NCBI GenBank assembly: GCA_027382625.1
Contig: JAJKFJ010021217.1
Location: 124,001-188,000 of the forward strand
Origin: Tetmemena sp. SeJ-2015
Lineage: Eukaryota > Ciliophora > Spirotrichea > Sporadotrichida > Oxytrichidae
Direction: 5' to 3'
DNA: 64,000 nucleotides
Positions 11,565-23,415 of this stretch are shown one piece after another. The position numbers and the translations under genes were made by a program. The notes below the pieces were generated by a model. That model saw only the letters and a list, made by a program, of their open reading frames with translations, had not been told where the DNA came from and did not search any database. The stretch's first letter is position 1. Every line of letters begins with the position of its first letter.

Positions 11565-12570
11565 ATGGATGTAGTCACCCTTAACAGTAGTAATAGCCAA
11601 GTTCTCAACATCACCTCCATCGCAAAAATGTTGAAAGTGCCGGCGCGCACTATACTCTCGCATTTTGAAAGTTGCTTTGCAGAATCAAGTCCGAGAGACC
11701 TCACCCTCATCGCACCTTCTAGTTTCAAAGATTGCAGCAATCAATTATTTGATTGATCCTAAACTCTTTTCGCCACTAAGCGCACTTCAGTTTGGAGTAA
11801 GATCGCGAAAATCTTCCATAGATAGTTTCCTTATCTCAAGATCTCTCCGTGATAGACTGTAGCAACATCTATCGTTGAAATTGGCATAACGTACAGAAAC
11901 TGTTGAATCGAGTGAAGCGCGTTAAAGACTTCACTAAGCCATTTTAATAATATAATCTGAAATATTTTAAGACTAGCTGCTCCACGTGCAAGGGATAGCG
12001 TGAAGTTTTGTATGCTAGACGAAGCTTGTGTTCACACACAACGACCTTCATGAAGAAGAGTTGGTAAAAGAAGCACGATCACATAGAAGTTTACGAGTTA
12101 AAAGTAAATAAAACTACAAGTGCGTTACTTGCAGGAAACAGCGAAGACTCAGGCTTAGAAGCTATGTCCTTCATCCTCGCTCTATCAAGCGAAAGCAGTA
12201 TGTTGCGTTCCTTAAGAAGCCAGAGAGAAGATTACAGACGGTGAGATCGTTCTAACACAAGACAAACCTCAGCGCACACAAGACAAAGGAAGCGAAAGAA
12301 GGCATACGCTGAGTTGAACATCACTCCAGTTTTAATGTTCCATACTAGCTAGAGTTCAACGGCAATTGAGTTTTACTGCTGGAACTTAGTTAAGGGGCAC
12401 TATAAGAAGCTGCTGCTCTATCACTTGATGCATGATTAAGCTATCGATACAGAGGATTTAATAGTGAGTGAGTAGTTGTAAGAGAGTGGAAGAAGAGAAG
12501 ACAAAGTTATGTGCGAGATAAGGTAGAGTGAATATTTAGGAAAAGTATTTAAGCTTAACTTAATGACTTA
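11565..12570 (+). pseudogene. Tc1/mariner-type (TBE-like) transposase, degenerate copy A
   Basis: The start (MDVVTLNSSNSQVLNITS) leads into a helix-turn-helix-like stretch, IAKMLKVPARTILSHF. Further on, FCMLDEACVHTQRPS resembles the strand carrying the first catalytic Asp of DDE transposases. Near 12340-12400 the text EFYCWNLVKGHYKK matches the third-motif region seen cleanly at 14640 (SPEFNGIEFYWNLVK). Frame changes and an in-frame TGA after RPS show the copy is broken. Hypotrich germlines are known to carry telomere-bearing elements (TBEs) with such a transposase; assignment to TBEs is inference, as no element ends with telomere repeats were found. Confidence 0.6.
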
Positions 12571-12579
12571 AGTCACTTT

Positions 12580-13224
12580 TGCTTATCTGGGAAGAAGGGA
12601 TTCTTAAGAGGTTCCTTTCTCTCTTCTGTTGGGCCAGATGGACCTAGCTTCCTCATCTTCGAACCTGCTCCCGCATCTATGTGCATCTCGTCGTCCTAAG
12701 TTTCTTAGTGATAGACGCTTGCTCACCTCGATGCTTGTATTTTGCTTCCGTGCTCTGAATACCTTTGCTCTCTCCTTCATTAAGTAGATGCCAGTGCAGG
12801 TTTCTCTACACAGTTAAACTCTAAAACTTACTAGAGAAGTAGGATACTTCTGAAGCTGCTCAAACCATTCGTCGCTGATAACTATTCCTTGCTTCTTTGG
12901 GTCGTTCTCCTCTACTTAGAATCTCTTCCTGTGTGCATCTTCAATGATCTCTTTGAGGTACTCTGCACGTACAGTAGCAAGGACGCCAAAGAAGAACCTT
13001 CGTTCTGGCAACTTGTTTGAGAGTTGTTCCTTGTTAGGAAGGAATAGAGCAACCTCCGGATCTCCCATCGCATCGTCATACATATTAGTGACTGAGATCT
13101 CAGGATAAGTTGGGATCTCCATCAATGTTGAACATCGATTGTTTTTGAGAGCTTTCTTTCTCATCAGCAAAGAATTGCTTTGAGGAACAAGATCTTTGTT
13201 CCATAGTCGGAAGGAACAAACCAC
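12580..13224 (-). pseudogene. second transposon ORF (about 22-24 kDa), antisense to the transposase
   Basis: The minus strand starts MVCSFRLWNKDLVPQSNS at 13224 and stays open through KKQGIVISDEWFEQLQKYPT to about 12830. It then continues with a frame slip into a tail (DDEMHIDAGAGSKMRKLGP) that is intact in the second copy at 14869-15054. TBE elements carry a 22-kDa ORF of unknown function besides the 42-kDa transposase and a 57-kDa ORF; length and position fit it, but I cannot confirm by alignment. Convergent arrangement with the transposase fits one element. Confidence 0.5.
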
Positions 13225-13465
13225 TTAATTTTGAATATTTTTTTTATAAGGGAAGCTATTCGTTAACAACTTGGTAGATATAATTAATATTTAAATATAA
13301 AAATTAAGACATAATATTCAAGTTATTTATCTTATATTCATAAAAGGCGAGAATTGATACTTATTTTTAATTTGCTTGATAATCTTATAGTTCATGATCG
13401 ATTGTTGTGAGGGGTTAATCTAACTTAATAAAACTTTAATTCTTTGAACATAAATGATGGAGTCA

Positions 13466-13846
13466 CATGCAACTTGACCCTCTAGAGCAAGAAAGCACAA
13501 CAATTTCTAAACATATTAGAGCTCTCTACTTGACTAGCTATCGACAAGTTGCTTCACATTCCAGATGTCAACTCTTACTTTTCATCGAGAGAGGCCTCTC
13601 AACTTGAAGCCTAATCTACAAGCAGAGAAAAGATTAATCCTCATGAAAAATGATAGACGATTCGGGGTTCATTTGAGCAACTTAAAACCGTTTAGTGTCC
13701 AGTTTTTTCCAACTGTCTTCCCACTTCCTAGTTTGTTCTGGAGCCTCGAGAAATTACTATGTTCACTTGTCTCAGAGCCAGCTAATAGTTTCTCAGAGTG
13801 TCGCACTAAGAAAAAGTCATTGATAATAATAGTCAATATCTAATCT
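13466..13846 (+). other. transposon-associated open frames, unknown
   Basis: A frame starting MQLDPLEQESTTISKHIR (about 13466-13606, ending TGA), and an overlapping one starting MSTLTFHRERPLNLKPN at 13565, lie between the two transposase relics. Base composition is like that of the relics rather than spacer. They could be remains of another ORF of the same element. No family recognised. Confidence 0.3.
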
Positions 13847-14630
13847 TAATGTATTATTCAAAACAGAAGGGAACTACTTATTCATTGATAGATAAAACTA
13901 GTCAAGGAATCCCAGCGGGAGGGAGAGACGAAAAGGACTTAAGAACGTCCTTATTTTGAGCTACTAGTAATTAGGCTTGAGATCCTAGAGAGGTTTAAGG
14001 GAACAACTAACTCCAACCAGGGCTGAAATAGTATTAGATCCTAACTTAGAAGAACTAACAGAACAGATAGATCAGAGGTCGCACTGATCTATTATGCCTT
14101 ACAATACAAATAAGCAGATGATTATTTCCAAGCGTGTAATAAATTTATCCACTTCCACAATTGAATTCGATCACGCACTATTAGTGTAAAAATCTAAATA
14201 CATCTAATTTCTAATACTGCTACTTAAGAATTAAATGATATTTCGTCTTTAAAAATTTTTGTCTATATTCAAATATTTTAATATTAGTATTACGTAGTAT
14301 TATATTATATACTAAAAAAGAATTATTATTAAATTTGTAAATGTGAAGGATGTAAATCGGATACAGAATACGCAGTATACTATTGCCCAGGTGTAAATTA
14401 AAATAAGTATTTTGTTTATAGTGGAACTGCTTAATGTAAGTAGGCATGCTTTTTAACGTTAAATAGGTAAGAAGCCTATGAACTACTGCACTTTATATTT
14501 TATTTAGTAACTTTAAAATATAATCATGCTTAGTCCTAATACCCTAAAAAGATTATTTATTTATTTTAAGATCATCACTTAGAATATAAATGAAATCGAA
14601 AATTAATATTCTACTATTCATACTCATGTT
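13847..14630. other. spacer between transposon relics
   Basis: 13850-14100 has moderate base composition and may be transposon-derived. 14150-14620 is strongly AT-rich with no convincing coding frame. Confidence 0.4.
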
Positions 14631-14631
14631 C

Positions 14632-15060
14632 CATACTCGCCAGAGTTCAACGGCATTGAGTTTTACTGGAACTTAGTTAAGGGACACTATAAGAAGCTGC
14701 TGCTCTATCACTTGATGCATGATTAAGCTATCGATACAGAGGATTTAATAGTGAGTAGTTGTAAGAGAGTGGAAGAAGAGAAGACAAAGGTATGTGCGAG
14801 ATAAGGTAGAGTGAATATTTAGGAAAAGTACTTAAGCTTAACTTAAAGCTGACTTAAGTCACTTTTGCTTATCTGGGAAGAAGGGATTCAGGTTCCTTTC
14901 TCTCTTCTGTTGGGCCAGATGGACCGAGCTTCCTCATCTTCGAACCTGCTCCCGCATCTATGTGCATCTCGTCGTCCCTAAGTTTGTATATACACTCGGT
15001 TTTCTGAGATAAAGGAAGCTTTTTATTAAATAGATGTCTGAGAATATGAGACATTCACCA
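14632..15060. mobile_element. Transposon relic, fragment B
   Basis: Plus strand 14636-14830 encodes VPYSPEFNGIEFYWNLVK followed by a Lys/Leu/His-rich stretch, the region before the third acidic residue of Tc1/mariner DDE transposases. It is almost identical to 12340-12500 but lacks the insertions that break that copy. Minus strand 14869-15054 carries the tail of the second ORF (MSHILRHLFNKKLPLSQKTE, then DDEMHIDAGAG). Only the 3' parts of the two convergent ORFs are present, so the fragment is a truncated sister copy. Confidence 0.6.
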
Positions 15061-15660
15061 TATTTGCCTTCGTAAATATATTTTGATTACTTATTTAACG
15101 TTAAGTTTAGTTTTCTTAGAAGTTTAATTAATAATTTAATTTCCACAATTTAATTCAATTTTCTTATTTTAAATTTGAAAAGCTTCTTTTTTTATTTTGG
15201 ATTTGAGGGTGTTCTGAAAGTGAATTGCATAATTCTCACGGAACATTTGCAAGAGAAATAAATCTTTGTATTTTTGAATATTTTAAATAATTCATAAAAT
15301 TATTTATAATCCTTTTTATTTATATTTTTTGAAAATGTGTAATATTGAAATAAAAATATTCTTTTATAAGAGACAAAAAGACACCTCAACTGCAAACCAA
15401 AGATCTTATATTAGTTGTATAAGTTTGAAATAGAAAATTTTAATTGAATTTGTTTTTATATCTCATTAACAAAATTGAATTCTTATATATCAATTAGAAC
15501 TGTTCAGCTCGTAAAATATCCATAATAAGATTTAGTGATTTACAGCAAACAAAGTTACTCACCCCAAAAGAATTTGATATTATATTCCAGTTATTTTAGT
15601 AAACATATAAATATATCTCCATTTTTAAGCTTCTTTTCTTCCCACGTCTTTTAAAAACTG
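15061..15660. other. AT-rich spacer
   Basis: Strongly AT-rich, no supported coding frame on either strand. Confidence 0.5.
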
Positions 15661-15844
15661 TGAGCTTATAGGTATTGTGTAAGTAGGTGCAACTCGCTCA
15701 AAGAAGAGTTTTAAAACTTCCCAGCCGATTCGTTAAAATGACCTATCTCTTTAATTTTCTCAAATATGGAATTATAATAAAAACTATTCTTTTATTAGCT
15801 ACTACTTTAACAATTACTAGCTCACTCAAAGTCTTAATAAGAAA

Positions 15845-16900
15845 ATTTAGTTAAGATCCAGACTCCCCTTTGCGCGAGTCTTATAACCTCTTTTTTCAAT
15901 TTATGAAAGGCGTAGAAAGAAAAGAGGTTAAAAATGGAGATAGATTTTTACTAATAGGAAAGTTAGACAAAGATTTAGCAGTGAGTAACATTGTTTACTG
16001 TGTTTCAAGAGGAATGATTAAAGTTTTTATAAGGAGTTGGCCAGTTCGATTATATATATAAGAATAAATTCTTGTAAATCTGTAATTAAAATTAATTTAA
16101 TTTAAAATTTCTATTGCAAACTTGAATATAGAGTATTAAAGAATTTAAAATTGAATGAGGTAGTTTACCAAGAAGCAAGTTTAAAACTTAGAATTTATGA
16201 AATTATTTTTACTTAGATCTTAATATACTATTAATTAGATTTTAATAAGTAAGGTGATTAATGAATCAGAGGAACTCTACAGCAAGATATGCGAGCGTTT
16301 CGCTCCATACGATCTCATTATTCAATTCTCGGAGGAAGAAGCGATAAAGGCCAAGATTAAAATACCACCTAGTAACCTACTCAAAAAAAGGTAAATAGAT
16401 GGTTGATGCTTAAGATATGTGATGTTTAGGAAAACTGAATGCTTCGCTCTTCACCACGAGTCCCAGGTCTTGAAAGATAAATCAGACTAATTCTCACAGA
16501 CCTTCAATGTGGGGGAACTACTTAAGATTCAGCAGCTACTCCCAGGTCTCAGGAAAAGAATTGCAGACCTCGATGACCTTAAAAGACTGACAATAATTTC
16601 TTTCTAAGTTCATTATAATTGTTAAAGAATGGACTTCGATGTTATATTCAGCAGCTACAAGGAGGTTTTATATAAAATTGGAAATATTTTAGTGATTTTT
16701 AAATTTTCTTAACTGAAGGAACTAAAGTCCCCGATGATAAGGCTAGCGAGACTTTGAAACATCATTACTATAAGCTTAGCGCAATGGCTCTTTTATTTGA
16801 TAATTTTAAGGCTCATAAGGAGGCCCTAGCCAATATTATGAGATAATTGGAAGACCTAATTCTCTTCAAGAGTGTTTTAAACTATAAATTATTTTTGCTT
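15845..16900 (+). CDS. unknown multi-MDS gene, partly coiled-coil
   Basis: Four coding blocks on the plus strand are separated by AT-rich inserts: about 15845-16060 (QDPDSPLRESYNLFFQFM), 16260-16370 (SEELYSKICERFAPYDLIIQ), 16430-16600 (SQTFNVGELLKIQQLLPGL) and 16715-16880 (KHHYYKLSAMALLFDNFKAH). Composition is soluble and helical. I could not place exact pointers or the start and stop. The blocks share strand and spacing and are taken as one gene. No family recognised. Confidence 0.45.
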
Positions 16901-17630
16901 TATTCAAGAAGAAAGTAATACAAAAGTTGGGATTATCTTATTTTATTTAATGTGGTTTATTTGTTTTATTTTAGAGTTAAATTATGAATGGAGGCAAGCT
17001 ATGATGTAAAGTAAAAGTTGGGCAGCATTATAGATAATTTCTTTTAGATGAGGATGTCAGGTGGTTCTCTCTTTAGCAGTTGATTATATATATTGATCAA
17101 TAGATTTAAGCGCGTGTTCTTAAATTGTAATGTAGATAAATATATATTTGGATCAATACATTTAAGTTTGAATTTAACTGATGTTAAATTAAAGTATTTA
17201 TATTTATATGCTTTAGAGAAGAGGATTTAAATTTTCTTAATGTGATTATTTATTTAATAATTTGCTGAGATTCTAAGAACATAATTTTCAAACTTAGAGT
17301 GGTATAATTTTGTATTTCCTTAATAGACTCTGGGATATTGTTATTAACATAGTAAGCAGGTTTAAATTGAATCTAATGCTTTTACTCAGAAATTAAATTA
17401 AATAAGTTTTTCTCCATCTATCATTTTACTTATTAAATTAAGTAATTTGAACTTATGGCACTCAGCAGCATTCAAATCTAAATTTTATGGAATTTATTAT
17501 ATTTTGAGAAGCATTACCTTATATTTATTTAATGCTAAATAAATTAGATTTGCGATAAATTATATAAATAAACTTTTGTATCCTCTAAACTTTTAATAAA
17601 GCAAGAGTGAGAATCTAAATAATTAATTAT
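16900..17630. other. AT-rich spacer
   Basis: About 700 bp with very high AT content. No coding frame supported on either strand. Confidence 0.6.
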
Positions 17631-17637
17631 TAAAATG

Positions 17638-19362
17638 GAACCAAGTGTATCGTCCGTGCTCCCACCCTACATGTACGGCGCCCCAAATTATAATTCCTTC
17701 TTTTCAAAGTTTTATTTTATAAATTTTAGCAAGTAATTAAAATATATAAATACATAAAAATTATAAATAATTTATTATTTTATAATACTTTAAATAAGGA
17801 TAGATTACAGGTTAAATTAATTAAATGCTTTATTATACTAAAGAAAATATGAATTAAACAATTTAAATTTTAAACTTAATTAAAAAATTTATTTTTCCAC
17901 CATATTTAAAGTTTAACGAAAGAACAGATTTCCCAGACGTGATTGAATCTACTTATATTAAAAAATTTAAATTTACAGAGGAAGTAATCCTCCATCCCAG
18001 ATGCTACTTACTCTGCATTCAGCAAATAGAAAATAACCTAATGTTCGTTGACACTGGCAAGTTTGTTAATTACTTTTAAGTTTATCTATTTGTGGACATG
18101 GCTTCATTCAAGCCTAGATTTTCAGTGAGACTGCCTTGCCCAGTTCGCGTGTGCTGCCAGGTGAAGAATCTTTTCGTTATTTGCATGGACAACAAACAAA
18201 TAGTCTGCTATGACATGGACGACAACTTCAAGCCAAAGCAAGTGTTCAAATATACTTAGAGATATAAATTCAAAATCATTGAAATTAATGTTATCGCATG
18301 CAGCGCAAGCAAGATCAATAGACTACAGTCATGATATCTTAGTGATTGGATTCTTTGAGGACTTTTTCGAAACATACTTCGTCAATGATGAACTTAATTT
18401 AGGGACAATTGAGATGAATTAAATTTAAGAAGGTCTGATTACACTAATCCAGAGAGTAGATTTCCCAACTATCATGTCGCTCAGATTCATGGAAGACCAC
18501 AGAGACTTGTTTGTTTCATCATATGGAGAAGGATTCCAGCAGTTTAGAGTTAAGAATTTACAGATTAAGCCCAAGTGGGGTGGAGGAGAAATTTTTATGA
18601 GAGTTAACTTGATTTTTAAAGAAGGGGGAATGAAGTTGAAGAATACTAAGATAACATGCCTTGTCAAAATTTATTGCATAAAAAACGTGATTATTTATCA
18701 GATTGAAGAGAAATGAGTGGCTTGGATATGATTGGGACCAGATGAGGTACATTCAATTAAGTAGATAAAATTTTAGTCTAATCAAATTCTTTGGAACAAG
18801 AAAAGACAAAGCTACAAGGTAAATAATACTTAAAAGTCTTTAAGCTTTAATTTTGCTATGATAAATTTATGGAGATGCTTAGGTGAGGGAAGATTAGTGT
18901 GCGGAGAAAAGCTTTCTGTGAAATATCCCTTTGGCATGATAAACTAAAGAGATTGTACGAAAGAGTTCATAGAGTTGCCCTTTGTCATGTCCAAGACTGA
19001 AACTTTAATTAAGACAATTGTCCACATTTAGTTTCCATCTCTCTTTATTTAAAACTGGGCTCCAGGCAGTGAATTATAAGAATCATGAGCAGATAGAACT
19101 AAATGGGATGGGAACGAACGGTTTACTAAACTAGAAACTTGTAAAGACTTGGAAGACAGAAGATGAAGTGACTGATGTTCAAGTTATGGAATTCTTCACC
19201 GTTTACATGAAATCACCCGAGTGCTTGGGCGAATAATTTTAATGGTCATATATTTTTCTAAGGCGTGTTAGCTAAATTTAAAATCCATGTGGAGAAACTA
19301 CTAGCAGCTTTTTGAGCAATCATAAAGATATGGTATCATAATTCGAGCTCTTTAAGAGGTGA
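17638..19362 (+). CDS. unknown gene with beta-propeller-like stretches
   Basis: Start at ATG 17638 (MEPSVSSVLPPYMYGAPNYN), then a 200-bp AT-rich insert, then ERTDFPDVIESTYIKKFKF. A TTTGT-flanked IES joins FVDTGK to FVDMASFKPRF in frame. The stretches VKNLFVICMDNKQIVCYDMD and HDILVIGFFEDFFETYFV have the strand pattern of beta-propeller blades; the first recalls Rae1/Bub3-type WD proteins, but the similarity is too weak for a name. Later blocks include GEKLSVKYPFGMINQRDCTK and TDVQVMEFFTVYMKSPECLG. The final frame ends with TGA at 19360-19362, 96 bp from the convergent ERV46 gene. Confidence 0.5.
18062..18088. other. IES, pointer TTTGT (27 bp)
   Basis: TTTGT at 18062-18066 and 18089-18093. Excision keeps the frame and joins VDTGK to FVDMASFKPRFS, removing an AT-rich insert. 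Confidence 0.75.
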
Positions 19363-19457
19363 TCAAATATTATATATAGTCTAATCAGGTCTTACACATA
19401 TTCTTAATCGAAAGAAGAGAGAAAAATTAAATAGTGCAAATGTATTTATCATCAAAG

Positions 19458-20791
19458 TCATCTTCTGTCTCCAGTGAAGGACTCTTTAATTGAAAGCAAC
19501 AACCTGTTAATCAAACCAAAGATTACGAAAATTCCTCCAATAATTGCACACAGCTATATTAGTAGAGTTAGACAAATTATACTTTGAGAAAATTTAATAA
19601 CTTTTGGACTTTAAGGAGCTTGGAGAAACAAGTACTTACATTTACTAAGAATCTAGAAAGATCTCTCTATTGCTTTGTAATTTTCATGTTGACAGGTGCG
19701 AAATCATATATCATGGTAATGACGGGGAAACTAGTCACTTGGGATTACTAAAAAAGACATTGTTAAAGCAAAATTATCCTTACCTTAGAGTTATGATTGA
19801 GTGAGTAGGAGAAGCTCTAGTACTGCTCAAAGTTTATCTCATCAACGAACACATGGGGCACTAGTTTAAAGAAGTAGAAATAGTCTTTGTTCTTTGAGTC
19901 TTCAGCATATAAAGCATCATCTACATACTCCATCATGTCGAAAGCAGTGTGCTCTGTGTTTCCAAAGCGCTTCTTTATTTGATTTTGCTAGTGAGGCTCT
20001 CCAAAAGTTAGGGAGTTAATTACATGTCCTAGAGAGAGTCTCTCTCCCAAGTCTGGGCGAGATCTTTGCAACTCAGATACATAAAGCATTTTGTTATTGA
20101 AGTTGATGACTATTTATCCTGTCACTCTTATATAAAAAAATTGTTTTCATCATTTCAATCCTATATTCTTTCTAGTCTAATTTTGCCCATTATGTTGCAT
20201 GATTCCTCCTTATCCAGTGATTCAGCGATCTGATTAGCAACGCTTTGCGCATTTGAAAAGTCTGGTTCAATTTAGTCAAGAACAGAGCCATCCTTTGCGA
20301 TTCTTCTCTTGAAGATATTTTTGTTGATTTCTTCCTAGGGTGTTTGAGAGACAGTACTTCTTTGCTCAATCTCAATCACTATTCATTTTAAGTTAATCTT
20401 AGGTATTCCAAATAAACTATTAGTTCTTGTGTCATAATGACTTGATTGACTTACAGAAGCAGGGTGCGTTAGGAAAGGTCACGTCAAGGTTCATATTGAT
20501 AAACTCTTGATCTTAACCAGGTTGCCTGTCAAGTGCTCCTATGTACGTGTCTTTCTTGACCTTCAGCTTCAAGTAGTCTTCGATCTCGTACATGAACAAC
20601 ATCAGGATCACCTAAAGCCAATCAATTACTTTCAAATAAGAGAGCTTAGATTTAATCAAAACAGTAATCGCAAAAGATGAAAGCTTTCTTACTGAAAGAG
20701 AGCAAATTGAGATAAGACCACCAATTACTGTGGGCTTAGTATGCTCTGGAGAAACCTTTCTGAAATAATCTAGGTTTTTAAAGACTCTCAT
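19458..20791 (-). CDS. ERV46: ERV46/ERGIC3-type ER-Golgi cargo receptor
   Basis: Start at 20791 (MRVFKNLDYFRKVSPEHTKP) followed by the first membrane helix (VIGGLISICSLSVILMLFMY). A long luminal domain follows with the family stretch LGHVINSLTFGEPH and KDYFYFFKLVPHVFVD. The second membrane helix near the C-terminus reads FLVNLCAIIGGIFVIFGLIN, and the stop is TGA at 19458. After removing four GT-AG introns (20612-20692, 20379-20454, 19748-19783, 19554-19639) and one IES, the product is about 335 aa, close to the usual size. ERV46 works with ERV41 in COPII/COPI vesicles. The C-terminal tail ends in Arg-Arg rather than a clear KKXX. Only one IES is needed, so most interruptions here are introns. 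Confidence 0.9.
20126..20166. other. IES in ERV46, pointer AAGA/TCTT (41 bp)
   Basis: On the minus strand AAGA recurs 41 bp apart (plus-strand TCTT at 20126-20129 and 20167-20170). Excision joins NIMGKIRLER to VTGQIVINFNNK in frame and removes a TGA. There are no GT-AG borders, so it is not an intron. Confidence 0.85.
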
Positions 20792-21055
20792 TATGATCTA
20801 ATCACTTATATTTTATAATTTACCATGTTTAATTTCCCTTATGATATCAATTGAGAACAGACATAAAACTCTTATAAAATATAGCTTGAAATATATCAGA
20901 GTAGGATAAGTTTAAAGTTAGCTTGCATATAAATAAAGATAGCATGAATTGAGAAGTAAGGGGCAATAAAATCCTTATTCAGTAAATAGTGAAGCAATTA
21001 AAATAATTTTGGATTTAAAAAGAAGTCATATCTGGTATAGTAAGAATGGAAGGTT

Positions 21056-22261
21056 TCATTCAAATCTTTATCTCTTATAAGTATGGAATGCTTCTTTCTT
21101 AGGATTAAGATTTTAAATGGCTTTAGAACCATTAGGAGCTTTTATTTCAAATGATAAACAGGTTAATGGCTGAGATTATTCGCTAGTGAAAGGTTAGAGT
21201 CTCTTAGAAAATTATTGAGAGGCCTTATCGTCCTTCTCTCTTTTGAAGGGTTGTTGAGAGCCCTTGCTGCTAAATTGCTTTATGTCATCGTTGAATATAC
21301 TATTTAAAATAAGAAATAATATTGCTTATATCATTGAAGTTTGTGTCATTTATCTAGCTTCTATTTCTCTTTTTATTCTTCAAATCCAAAGCCTGATAAA
21401 AATTAATGGGTTATCTATAATTTATTATTTTCAGATCATCGTCAGATTGCTGGAATAAGTCTGCTTATAATGTCGGTGCTTCTATATTTTAGTCAGATTT
21501 TAAATTCTTATTAGTCAACTTATCTTCGATTCCAGTGGTTGAGGGAATGTTAAAAAGTCTTTCAGAAGCCTAGTTTGCTGGGTGCTTACTTTATGAGTTA
21601 TCTGAAAGAGCACATTGACTCAGCTTAAATACATAACAATGAATTTCAAAATACTTCCAGTTCCTTTTGAGTTCTGATTTTCTCAATAATATATTACAGA
21701 TATAAATTTATATCTCGGTTAGTTCTAAGATAAGCTTTCGTCAGTTTCATCATTATTTAAGAGTAAGTTTTGACCACGCGAGGGCCCTAGAAGCGGTGTT
21801 AACTTTTTCTAAGGCTCTGCTTTTAAGTTGAATTAAAGTTTTCTAGATACTTGGTCTTAGTTGCTTCCAATTTGATCTTCATTGCTCATTTTAAATTACT
21901 AAAAAAGGTAGTTAATTAAAGTTAAGGATTAATTTTAAACAATAAAAGGCAATTAAGACCCTGATTAATCTATCAATTCAGTATAAATACTAAATAGAAT
22001 AGAAAATGTATAACTTTAATTTTTGCAGTATTTTGGCGAGATAATTTTCATTTACACCTTAATTGATACAATGAATTATATTTTCATTTGAGTCTGGAAC
22101 TAATGCTTAAGATTTGACTTTGGAGATGAATTTGAGGCTGATGCGGTGCTTTTGGTTAGTAAAGACCTTTAATCTTCTCTGAGCTGAGCTGCAGGTACTT
22201 TTTTCTTGTCTCCTTGAATCAATGGAGAAAACTTCAGTTTGTTCAATCTCGCTGATGACAT
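21056..22261 (-). CDS. unknown hydrophilic, Q/S/N-rich protein
   Basis: ATG at 22261 begins MSSARLNKLKFSPLIQGDKK. Further MDSs carry EDQIGSNQDQVSRKLQFNLK, HPANQASERLFNIPSTTGIE and a Gln/Lys/Ser-rich tail (FSSKGSQQPFKREKDDKAS) ending at TGA 21056-21058. Composition suggests a disordered protein. The TGA of the block upstream (22282) is only 20 bp from this ATG, so both blocks may be one gene with an IES between them. No family recognised. Confidence 0.5.
21285..21435. other. IES, pointer TCATCGT (151 bp)
   Basis: Plus-strand TCATCGT at 21285-21291 and 21436-21442. On the minus strand, excision joins LFQQSDDD to IKQFSSKGSQQPF in frame. Confidence 0.85.
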
Positions 22262-22281
22262 GGGCTTACATTAATATTTAA

Positions 22282-23241
22282 TCAAAATTTCAATTGACTC
22301 TAATATATCTTATCAACTACTGATAATGATTAGTCGTCAAAGATGTATTTATAGATATTACGATCAATATTATTATGAATGTTAGTGATTAATGGAAAAG
22401 GTTAGATTTCTTTATGTTATGAATGGTCTAAATTTGAATCAAATTTTGGCACCATTTAATGATCACCATCAAGTTCGACCAGACTAAGTTTGTTAATCCT
22501 TCTTTGAATCTACTAAATCATCCCGTCGATATCAAATTCTCTTGTTTAAGGCTTGAAAAATTCCTGCACCTTCATTTACTTTCCTCCGCTGCCTTTTTGC
22601 AATGTATTTTAATTACTGTTTCCTATATCTGTCTTATTTTGAAAGCTGCTTGACACCGAAAAGAGTTCCTCGTTTTTGAATACCTTGATCTGTTTCAAAT
22701 GAAGGCCAATACTTTTGCAAAATTAGCACGACCAAATAAATGAAAATAAGTAGTAAAGATCACTATTTTTCAGCTTGATATCTATCTAATGTTGCTAAAA
22801 AGTCATCAAGATGCCCACAGCAAGTGAATAGACAGACAAACTTCGCATTTTGCACAGTTATAACCGCCTAGAGATCATATTTTATCTTTGAAATAAGTCC
22901 TAAATAGACTACTGGCCTTCAAAATTTGTCTAAAATTGAGATGCCATTTTGAGATTTTATTCGCAATTTAAACTGAATGAGCTCAGCTTGCATCTTTCAA
23001 AATAAGTTTGAAGGTGTGAAAGCTCGATCTAAATTTAGCTGAGTGATGAGCGTGCTTGCTGCAGGTCTTCTTAAGTTCTTCTGGAGAGTTTATCATCTAT
23101 CAACTGAAAGTAGGGTACTGATACTTGCTACTAGAGCCTTGAGAGTAAGTTTTGTAGAGTTCCTTAAGAATAAGCGACCTGTTTCTTTTAAATTTCTGAG
23201 TGCTGATTGCTGCTTTCTGCTTATTAAGTGATAAAAGACAT
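22282..23241 (-). CDS. unknown coiled-coil protein
   Basis: Start at 23241 (MSFITQQAESSNQHSEIQKK). The frame stays open for about 190 codons using many TAA/TAG glutamines and looks helical and Gln/Leu-rich (LSRRTQEDLQQARSSLSQIQ). A later block (22282-22600) has FKPQTREFDIDGMIQQIQRR and ends at TGA 22282-22284. AT-rich text between the blocks is probably an IES that I could not place. It may continue into the 21056-22261 block. Confidence 0.55.
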
Positions 23242-23415
23242 CGAAAATCTAATTATATCATCAAATATAACTACAAGATAGAATTAAATGCACATTTTAT
23301 TAGTGTAATAATTTAACTTGAATTATTTCTAAAGAGTTTTCAAAAAGGTATAAGCAATTCTTTTTGAAAAATGGGGAGGGTATTAAATTATATTATTGAG
23401 TTAATTTGAGTACAA

